Below, in pieces: positions 57,968-64,000 of a stretch of DNA of 64,000 nt. Source of the DNA: Paracoccus indicus. GTDB lineage: Bacteria > Pseudomonadota > Alphaproteobacteria > Rhodobacterales > Rhodobacteraceae. The DNA is taken from positions 434,001 to 498,000 of the forward strand of contig NZ_PYWA01000001.1 in NCBI RefSeq assembly GCF_003056335.1, in the 5' to 3' direction. The notes below the pieces were generated by a model. The model was not told where the DNA came from. It did no database searches and was given only the letters and a program-made list of their open reading frames with translations. The translations under genes and the position numbers were made by a program. Position 1 is the stretch's first letter. Every line of letters starts with the position of its first letter.

Positions 57968-58664
57968 GATCGTGCTTGATACCGAAACCACGGGTTTCGA
58001 CGCCGAAAACGGCGACCGCATCGTCGAGATCGGCGCGTTGGAACTGTTCAACCACCTGCCGACCGGCAAGACCTTCCACGTCTACATCAACCCCGAACGC
58101 AGCATGCCCCAGGGCGCCTTCGAGGTTCACGGGCTGGGCGACGAATTCCTGGCCGACAAGCCCAAGTTCGCCGAGGTGGCACAGGGCTTCATCGATTTCA
58201 TCGCCGATGACGCCAAGCTGGTGATCCATAACGCCAGCTTCGACATGAAATTCCTGAATGCCGAGCTGAAGCGCGCGGGCCATGCGCCGATCCCCTATGA
58301 CCGCGCCTTGGACACGCTGATGATCGCGCGCGAACGCTTTCCGGGGTCGCCTGCCACGTTGGATGCGCTTTGCCGCCGCTTCGGGGTCGACAACTCGAAC
58401 CGGGAACTGCACGGGGCGCTTCTGGACAGCGAACTGCTGGCCGAGGTCTATCTTGAGCTGATCGGCGGCCGTCAGCCGGATCTTGTCCTTGCGCAGGCGC
58501 GCAGCAAGGATGACGAACCCGGCATCGACGGCCAGATGCGCCCCCGCGCGCAGCGTCCAAACCCCCTGCCGCCCCGCCTGACCGAGGCCGAGGCACAGGC
58601 TCATGCGGAATTCGTCGCCAAGCTGGGCGAGGATTCGCTCTGGTCCCGCTATCAGGTCGGCTGA
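57960..58664 (+). CDS. dnaQ: DNA polymerase III epsilon subunit (proofreading exonuclease)
   Basis: A 234-residue DEDDh exonuclease. ExoI motif VLDTETTGF (D7, E9), ExoII IHNASFDMKFLN and ExoIII HGALLDSELLAEVY (with the general-base His). It proofreads replication. The ATG at 57960 is inside the end of coaE. A C-terminal stretch EAEAQAHAEFVAKLG probably contacts PolC. Confidence 0.94.
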   Translation: MREIVLDTETTGFDAENGDRIVEIGALELFNHLPTGKTFHVYINPERSMPQGAFEVHGLGDEFLADKPKFAEVAQGFIDFIADDAKLVIHNASFDMKFLNAELKRAGHAPIPYDRALDTLMIARERFPGSPATLDALCRRFGVDNSNRELHGALLDSELLAEVYLELIGGRQPDLVLAQARSKDDEPGIDGQMRPRAQRPNPLPPRLTEAEAQAHAEFVAKLGEDSLWSRYQVG

Positions 58665-58725
58665 CGCCGGTCTTGCGCGGATCGTTTCCCCGCATCATGC
58701 TGGCCGAAACGGGAAACGGAACGGC

Positions 58726-59616
58726 ATGATCGATCGGCTCAGGGATATCGGCAGCTTCTGGGGTGCGATCTTCGAACGCATGGACCAGACCCACATGACC
58801 CTGATCGCGGCGGGCGTCGCATTCTATGGCATGTTCGCGGTCTTCCCCGGCATCGGCGCCATCATCGCCCTGTGGAGCCTGTGGTTCGATCCCGATGTCG
58901 TGCTGACCTATCTGGATGTGGCGCATGAATTCCTGCCCGAGGGTGCCTCGACGATCGTGGACGACCAGGTCACCTCGCTGACCTCGAACGGGCGCACCTC
59001 GGTCGGGTGGACGTCCTTCCTGTCGTTCATGATCGCGACCATCGCCGCGCGCGCGGGGGTCGATGCGCTGATCCGTGGGTTGAACGCGGCCTATGGGGTC
59101 AGGGCGCATTCGACGATCTTCGGTTTCATGCTGGCCTATGCCCTGACGCTGGTGATCGTCGGAATCTCGCTGGCGGGGCTGGCGACCATCGTGATCGTGC
59201 CGGTGGTATTGAATTTCTTCGTGGTCGCGCCCGTCAGGTCACTGATGATCACGGCGCTGCCATGGGCAGGGATGTTCCTGGCGGTCATCCTGACCATCGG
59301 CATCCTCTACCGCTATGGTCCGAACGTGAAGACGCCGCGGACGCCGATCTTCACGTGGGGGGCGCTGTTCGCGGCCATGCTGTGGGCCGCCGGATCGATC
59401 GCCTTTTCCGCCTATCTGGGCAGCTTCAACAGTTATAACCGCATTTACGGGTCCATCGGAACAGTCGTGGCACTGCTGATGTGGTTGTACCTGGCAGGGT
59501 TCTCGGTGCTGCTGGGAGCCCTGATCAATGTCGAGCTGGCCCGCCGCCGTCGCCTCAGCGCCGCACGCGAGGCTCGCCGGGGCTTCGATGAACTTCTGGC
59601 CGAGAAGAAGTCATGA
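58726..59616 (+). CDS. YihY/BrkB family inner-membrane protein
   Basis: A 296-residue membrane protein with about six helices. Family landmarks are AAGVAFYGMFAVFPGIGAIIALWSLW near the start and YLGSFNSYNRIYGSIGTVVALLMWLYLAGFSVLLGALINVEL near the end. Function of the family is not settled; it was once called ribonuclease BN. Ends at a bidirectional terminator. Confidence 0.88.
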   Translation: MIDRLRDIGSFWGAIFERMDQTHMTLIAAGVAFYGMFAVFPGIGAIIALWSLWFDPDVVLTYLDVAHEFLPEGASTIVDDQVTSLTSNGRTSVGWTSFLSFMIATIAARAGVDALIRGLNAAYGVRAHSTIFGFMLAYALTLVIVGISLAGLATIVIVPVVLNFFVVAPVRSLMITALPWAGMFLAVILTIGILYRYGPNVKTPRTPIFTWGALFAAMLWAAGSIAFSAYLGSFNSYNRIYGSIGTVVALLMWLYLAGFSVLLGALINVELARRRRLSAAREARRGFDELLAEKKS

Positions 59617-59618
59617 AA

Positions 59619-59641
59619 AAGGGCGCCGCGAGGGCGCCCTT
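59619..59641. terminator. Bidirectional terminator between the yihY-like gene and phyR
   Basis: AAGGGCGCC and GGCGCCCTT form a perfect 9-bp stem. Read leftward it is followed by a run of T (CTTTTTCA), serving phyR; it also lies just past the yihY-like stop. Confidence 0.75.
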
Positions 59642-59649
59642 CCGTCGTT

Positions 59650-60456
59650 TCAGGCTTCCAAGCCCTCGGTCGAGGCGAAGAACATCGCCTGGCTGACTGC
59701 CGAACGAACCTGTTCCTCGCTATAGGGCTTCGAGATCAGGAAGGCCGGTTCCGGACGATCGCCCGTCAGCAGACGTTCGGGGAATGCGGTGATGAAGATC
59801 ACCGGGATGTCGCCCATGCTGCTTAGCAGCTCGTTGACCGCATCGACGCCCGAAGATCCGTCGGCCAGCTGGATGTCGGCCAGGATCAGGTCGGGACGGT
59901 GCTTGCCGGCCAGGTCGATGGCGGCGGTATGGGTGCGCGCGACGCCCGTGACCTCGTGGCCCATGGCTTGCACGATGCCTTTCAGGTCCATGGCGATGAT
60001 CATTTCGTCCTCGATGACCATGACCTTGCCGCGCAGGGTATTGCCCATCTCGTTCAGGGCGATCTGGACCAGTTCCTCGGCCTCGGCGGTATCGATCTGC
60101 ATGACGCGGGCGATCTGGTCGGCGCGCAGCTCCTCGATGGTGCGCAGCAGCAGGGCTTCGCGGGAATTCGGGGTCAGGCCGCGCAGGTGGTCCTGGGCAC
60201 GGCGTTCGCGGGCGGTCATGTCGGCATCCTCGACCGGTTGGCCCGAGCTTTGCCAGATCGCGTGGAACGTCTTGAACAGCGCGATACGCAGATCGTCTTC
60301 ACCGTCAAGCACGCTCCGATCCGACAGGATCGCCTCGAGCGTGGCGGCCGCATAGTTGTCACCGGCACCTTGGCTGCCGGTCAGGGCACGCGCATAGCGG
60401 CGCAGGAACGGAAGCTGTTGGCCGATCGATTGGGCCAGATCTGCAGCAGTCATCAC
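59650..60456 (-). CDS. phyR: General stress response anti-anti-sigma factor PhyR
   Basis: A 268-residue hybrid of an ECF-sigma-like N-terminal domain (about residues 5-135) and a C-terminal receiver domain (VMVIEDEMIIAMDLKGIV; phospho-acceptor Asp about 194 in LILADIQL; IFITAFPERLL; FLISKPY). Phosphorylated PhyR binds NepR and so frees EcfG. It is divergent from nepR-ecfG. ATG 60453 (MTAAD) is an alternative start. The arrangement is the classic alphaproteobacterial one. Confidence 0.95.
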   Translation of the reverse strand: MMTAADLAQSIGQQLPFLRRYARALTGSQGAGDNYAAATLEAILSDRSVLDGEDDLRIALFKTFHAIWQSSGQPVEDADMTARERRAQDHLRGLTPNSREALLLRTIEELRADQIARVMQIDTAEAEELVQIALNEMGNTLRGKVMVIEDEMIIAMDLKGIVQAMGHEVTGVARTHTAAIDLAGKHRPDLILADIQLADGSSGVDAVNELLSSMGDIPVIFITAFPERLLTGDRPEPAFLISKPYSEEQVRSAVSQAMFFASTEGLEA

Positions 60457-60483
60457 ACAGTCCTTTTAATTCGTCTATTGCAA

Positions 60484-60509
60484 GGAACCATCTTGGCCCC
60501 CTATCGGTT
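60484..60509 (+). promoter_or_regulatory. EcfG-type promoter of nepR-ecfG
   Basis: GGAAC at 60484-60488 and GGTT ending at 60509, separated by 18-19 bp, match the GGAAC-N18/19-TT pattern of EcfG/RpoE2 promoters. It lies 41 bp upstream of the nepR ATG, indicating autoregulation. Confidence 0.75.
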
Positions 60510-60549
60510 GCATGGTTGTGCGCACAAGTTTGTCGGGACTAACATTATT

Positions 60550-60696
60550 ATGACGTCAAAGCGAGATGACCGTAGGAAAGCGGCCGTGGAAAAACAGATC
60601 GATGAGAACTTGAAACGGGTCTACGAACAGGATTCCACCACCGAGGTTCCTGACCGCTTCCTCGAGCTTCTTCAGAAGCTCAAGGAACAGGGATGA
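60550..60696 (+). CDS. nepR: Anti-sigma factor NepR
   Basis: A 48-residue protein, shorter than most NepRs. The central IDENLKRVYEQDSTTEVPDRFLELLQKL matches the conserved two-helix core. It sequesters EcfG until PhyR-P removes it. Preceded by an EcfG promoter and followed by ecfG 55 bp later. Confidence 0.9.
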   Translation: MTSKRDDRRKAAVEKQIDENLKRVYEQDSTTEVPDRFLELLQKLKEQG

Positions 60697-60751
60697 TCAT
60701 TTCCCGGACCATCCTGCTTTCCGATCCCTCGCTCCACGGTGCCTTTCCCTC

Positions 60752-61318
60752 ATGACGAACACAGCCCTGCCTGATCCCCGCGACCAGCTGGTCGATCACC
60801 TGCCGGCGCTGCGGGCCTTCGCCCTGTCGCTGACCCGCGAGGGTGCGGCGGCCGACGACTTGGTGCAGGACACCATCGTCAAGGCATGGACCAACATGGA
60901 CAAGTTCCAGGCGGGCACGAACCTGCGCGCATGGTTGTTCACCATCCTTCGCAACACCTTCTATTCCGCCCGACGCAAGACCAAGCGCGAGGTCAGCGAC
61001 AGCGACGGCATCCATGCCGCGCGTCAATCGACCCGACCCGACCACGACGGGCGTCTGGCCTTGCGTGATTTCCGCTTTGCCTTCGAACGCCTTCCCGACG
61101 AACAGCGCGAGGCATTGATCCTGGTCGGCGCATCCGGCTTTTCCTATGAAGAGGCTGCCGACATGACCGGCGTTGCCGTTGGCACCGTGAAATCGCGCGC
61201 CAACCGGGGGCGTCGCAAGCTGGCCGAACTGCTGCATCTGGAACATGGTGAAGATCTAAACATGACCGATCAGGCGACACTGGCGGTGATGGCGCAGAAC
61301 AACTCAAGCTCTCGCTGA
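60752..61318 (+). CDS. ecfG: General stress ECF sigma factor EcfG
   Basis: A 188-residue group-15-type sigma factor with region 2 (LPALRAFALSLTREGAAADDLVQDTIVKAWTNMDKFQAGTNLRAWLFTILRN) and region 4 (PDEQREALILVGASGFSYEEAADMTGVAVGTVKSRANRGRRKL). It directs RNA polymerase to GGAAC promoters, including its own. Confidence 0.94.
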   Translation: MTNTALPDPRDQLVDHLPALRAFALSLTREGAAADDLVQDTIVKAWTNMDKFQAGTNLRAWLFTILRNTFYSARRKTKREVSDSDGIHAARQSTRPDHDGRLALRDFRFAFERLPDEQREALILVGASGFSYEEAADMTGVAVGTVKSRANRGRRKLAELLHLEHGEDLNMTDQATLAVMAQNNSSSR

Positions 61319-61327
61319 GTTGCGGCG

Positions 61328-63118
61328 ATGCTTCGGCGCATATCAGGTCATCTGGAATTCACGCGCAAGCTTGGCTTTCGGCTTGGTGCGCTGCTGTCCG
61401 TGGCGATCCTGCCCATCGGGCTGATCTCTTTGGTCCAGAACCTGCATCTGTCGCAAGAGGCCGAACGCAGCGCCGAGATCGCGTTGCTGGGACGAACCGC
61501 ATCCGCTGCATCGGGCGAAAGAGCGCTGCTGCAAAGCGCTCTCGGATCGGCCGATGCCTTGGGACCGGCGGTGCTTGAAACCATGGACCGTCCCGAACAA
61601 TGCGCCGAACTGCTGCGGAACTTCATGCAGCGCAGCGGGACGTACACCCACGCGGGCTTCGTGCCGGTGGACGGTTTCATGCAGTGCAGTTCGGACCCCG
61701 ATGCCTTGGAAGGCTTCGATCTGTCCGACAATGACGTCGTGAAGAACTTTCTTGAAAATCCGGTCACCTCGGTCACTTCGGTCCGCCGCGGGGCGGTGAC
61801 GGGCAAGGCGGTCGTGGTGGTCCAGCAGCCGCTCTATCGTGATCGCGAACTGCTGGGGTATGTCGCACTTTCGCTGTCCCAGGATCTGCTGCGATCCACG
61901 CATGCGATGGATTTCGGCACCGAAGGCACCCGCATCATGACCTTCAACAGTCGTGGTCGCGTGCTGAACGGAGATGACCTGACCGGCGAGAATACCGATG
62001 ACCTGTTGCCCCGCGACCGCGATCTGGTCGAGTTGCTGGGTCAAGGGGAAAGCACGTTCCGCGCCACCGCGAACAACGGGGAAACCCGCGTCTTCACCGT
62101 GGTTCCCGTCATCCCCGGCCTCGTCTATGCCCTTGGCAGCTGGAGCCCGCAGACCGCCGGTGTGGGCGTCTTCCAGCTTTCGCGCTTCGGGGCGGTGCTG
62201 CTGCCCGCGGCGCTTTGGGTCGTGTCGCTGGCCGTCGCCTATTTCGCGGTCTTCCGGCTGGTGCTGCGCCATATCACCGTCCTGCGGGGTCAGATGCGCC
62301 GTTTTGCCATCGGAAACCGCGTCAGCGCACCGCCCGTGCTGTTGGATGCACCGACCGAGATCACCGACGTCAGCCAGACCTTCCACAACATGGCCCGCAT
62401 CCTGATCCGCGACGAAGAGGCGATGGAAAAGGCCGTCGCCGAAAAGACCGTCCTGCTGAAGGAGGTCCACCACAGGGTCAAGAACAACCTTCAGCTCATC
62501 GCCTCGATCATCAACATGCAGAGCCGCCTGATCGACGATCCCGATGCCAAGCAGGTGCTTCGGTCGGTGCAGGATCGCGTGGCGGCCTTGGCGACCATCT
62601 ATCGCAACCTTTATCAGGCCGAACAGCTGGATGCGGTCGATGCCGACCTGCTGATCACCGACATCATCGGCCAGCTGACCAATGTCACCCAAGGCTCGGG
62701 CAACCGGTTGAAGGTGCATACCGACATCAGGCATCTGACCATGATGCCCGATCAGGCGGTTCCCCTGACGCTGCTGGCAACCGAGGCCTTCACCAACGCT
62801 CTGAAATACGCGGGCAGGCCGCAGGACGGCGGGCGCGCTTGGGTCAGCGTCTCGCTGACCTCGCCCGAACCGGGCGTGGGCAAGCTGCAGGTCGCCAATT
62901 CGGTCGGCTCGGCCCCGTTCGAAGGTGGCACGGGCCTTGGAACCCAGCTGATTGAGGCCTTCTCGATGCAGTTGGAGGGGGAGGTCGAGACGCGTTCCGA
63001 ACCCGACAGCTACGTCCTGACCATGGTCTTCAAGCTGACGCAGGGACAGCACAACCATGATGCCGATGTGCGCAATGTCGTGCTGACCTCGGCCGCCAAG
63101 GCCGGATCGCGTCACTAG
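61328..63118 (+). CDS. HisKA_2/HWE sensor histidine kinase of the general stress system (PhyK-like)
   Basis: A 596-residue membrane kinase. TM1 about residues 18-37, a periplasmic sensor of about 240 residues containing cysteines at 92 and 120, TM2 about 284-310, HAMP-like linker, then the phospho-acceptor helix EVHHRVKNNLQLIASI (His about 382) and an ATPase with TEAFTNALKYA (N box). It follows ecfG by 9 bp, so it probably phosphorylates PhyR. The periplasmic sensor signal is unknown. Confidence 0.9.
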   Translation: MLRRISGHLEFTRKLGFRLGALLSVAILPIGLISLVQNLHLSQEAERSAEIALLGRTASAASGERALLQSALGSADALGPAVLETMDRPEQCAELLRNFMQRSGTYTHAGFVPVDGFMQCSSDPDALEGFDLSDNDVVKNFLENPVTSVTSVRRGAVTGKAVVVVQQPLYRDRELLGYVALSLSQDLLRSTHAMDFGTEGTRIMTFNSRGRVLNGDDLTGENTDDLLPRDRDLVELLGQGESTFRATANNGETRVFTVVPVIPGLVYALGSWSPQTAGVGVFQLSRFGAVLLPAALWVVSLAVAYFAVFRLVLRHITVLRGQMRRFAIGNRVSAPPVLLDAPTEITDVSQTFHNMARILIRDEEAMEKAVAEKTVLLKEVHHRVKNNLQLIASIINMQSRLIDDPDAKQVLRSVQDRVAALATIYRNLYQAEQLDAVDADLLITDIIGQLTNVTQGSGNRLKVHTDIRHLTMMPDQAVPLTLLATEAFTNALKYAGRPQDGGRAWVSVSLTSPEPGVGKLQVANSVGSAPFEGGTGLGTQLIEAFSMQLEGEVETRSEPDSYVLTMVFKLTQGQHNHDADVRNVVLTSAAKAGSRH

Positions 63119-63188
63119 GGCGGCATTTCTGCAACGTGGACGGGCCTCGATGCTTGCGCCGGGATGCCCGTGGCCTATCTTGACCAGC

Positions 63189-63869
63189 ATGGAACATGAA
63201 CCAAGCTATGATCTGGCGACCGGGCGCGGGCTGATGGCCTGCCCCAAATGCGACGCCCTGCACATCGAGGAAGAGCTGGAGCTGGGCGAGACCGCCCGCT
63301 GCACCCGATGCGGCACAGTCATGGCCAAACCGCGCGACGGGGCCTTCGTCCAGCTGATCGCGCTGTCCTTCACCTCGATGGTGCTGCTGGTGGGCGCGGT
63401 CTTCTTCCCCTTCCTCGAGGTCTCGGCGATGGGGTTCGGCAACGCCAGTTCGCTGTTCGACGTGGCGCTGGCCTTTGCGGACGGGGTGCTGCTGCCCCTG
63501 GTCATCGCGGTGCTGGCGATGATCATCGGTCTGCCGATCACGCGTGCCTTCCTGCTGGTCTATGTGCTGGCACCCTTGGCGCAGGGCCGCAAGCCGCATC
63601 GCCACGCCGCCCGTGCCTTCCGCTGGTCCGAGGTGATGCGCCCCTGGTCCATGGCCGAGATCTTCGTCATCGGCACGGCCGTCGCGCTGGTCAAGGTGGC
63701 GGGGCTGGCCTCGGTCCACCTGGGGCCGGCCTTTTGGGCCTTCTGCGCGCTGATCTTCGTCAATATCGCCAGCCGCGCCTTCATGTGCCAGACCTCGATC
63801 TGGGACGCGATCGAGGATGCCGGCCAGACCGTCGAATTCCACGGAAAACCGCGCAGGGCCAAGGCATGA
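63189..63869 (+). CDS. Paraquat-inducible protein A, first half-type (PqiA family)
   Basis: A 226-residue membrane protein: an N-terminal CPKCDALH...CTRCGTV zinc-ribbon-like pair followed by four hydrophobic helices. Matches the PqiA family, which works with PqiB in phospholipid transport between membranes. The ATG at 63189 precedes MEHEPSYD; an earlier start at 63150 adds a leader with no support. Stop overlaps the next ATG. Confidence 0.87.
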   Translation: MEHEPSYDLATGRGLMACPKCDALHIEEELELGETARCTRCGTVMAKPRDGAFVQLIALSFTSMVLLVGAVFFPFLEVSAMGFGNASSLFDVALAFADGVLLPLVIAVLAMIIGLPITRAFLLVYVLAPLAQGRKPHRHAARAFRWSEVMRPWSMAEIFVIGTAVALVKVAGLASVHLGPAFWAFCALIFVNIASRAFMCQTSIWDAIEDAGQTVEFHGKPRRAKA

Positions 63870-64000
63870 GCGCGCCTTCGGAAAGCAATGCGCCGGTCAT
63901 GACCGCCCATCGCGCGGGGCTGATCGGTTGTCACAGCTGCGGCCGCGTCTGGACGCAGGATCACGATCAGTGCCTGCGTTGCGGGGCGCATCTGATGCCG
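63866..64000 (+). CDS. PqiA family protein, 5' fragment (truncated by window edge)
   Basis: Forty-five residues from the ATG at 63866 to the last base, containing GCHSCGRVW and DQCLRCGAHL zinc-ribbon cysteines like those of the upstream gene. It is the second PqiA domain, encoded separately, and is co-translated (ATGA overlap). The rest lies outside the window. Confidence 0.75.
   Translation, partial: MSAPSESNAPVMTAHRAGLIGCHSCGRVWTQDHDQCLRCGAHLMP

Overview
The window looks like a chromosomal, origin-proximal segment of a GC-rich alphaproteobacterium of the Rhodobacteraceae, most likely Paracoccus or a close relative. Supporting signs are the gene order parB-parA-rsmG-mnmG-mnmE-rho-hemJ-[origin]-aroE-coaE-dnaQ, an alphaproteobacterial LexA box (GTTC-N7-GTTC), GANTC sites in the origin, a PhyR/NepR/EcfG stress locus, and glutathione-dependent formaldehyde oxidation started by a Gfa-type enzyme. 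No rRNA, tRNA, CRISPR array, insertion sequence or prophage was recognised.

Layout. 1-1.9 kb: 3' end of gyrB and an outer-membrane beta-barrel gene. 1.9-7.5 kb: a complete ligase-associated DNA-damage-response operon (exonuclease, ATP-dependent ligase, DEXH helicase, PdeM phosphoesterase), every junction a 4-bp stop/start overlap. 7.5-15.6 kb: housekeeping and metabolic genes (Lrp regulator and class V aminotransferase, DMT transporter, HU, AMP nucleosidase, an epimerase-like protein, a UbiH-type hydroxylase, glutaminase). 15.6-18.3 kb: a two-gene DNA-repair operon (radical SAM protein, then a DUF4130-UdgX fusion) preceded by a perfect LexA box. 18.4-21.9 kb: LolA-like protein, MFS transporter, and two tandem HAD acid phosphatases, one exported and one not. 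22-28.9 kb: surface-glycan genes (UDP-galactopyranose mutase, three glycosyltransferases, two sulfotransferases).

28.9-44 kb is a methanol-oxidation island. XoxF (lanthanide-type methanol dehydrogenase) with its cytochrome XoxG, XoxJ and a rhodanese-like protein form one operon. A six-gene operon encodes an ABC system of the PQQ-alcohol-dehydrogenase type, a beta-propeller and two unrecognised secreted proteins. A third transcript carries a DUF2380-like protein, an MxaD-like SRPBCC protein and another beta-propeller. Formaldehyde made by XoxF would be taken to formate by Gfa, FlhA and FghA, all present here; fghA lies in an operon with a ClpP-family protease and an acetyltransferase.

44-64 kb: grpE-hrcA; rph-rdgB-hemW-ybaN; the parB-parA-rsmG-mnmG-mnmE block with three parS sites; rho; hemJ; a 516-bp gene-free stretch with DnaA boxes that is the likely chromosomal oriC; aroE-coaE-dnaQ; a YihY membrane protein; the general stress locus phyR / nepR-ecfG-histidine kinase with a recognisable EcfG promoter; and the start of a PqiA pair that runs off the window.
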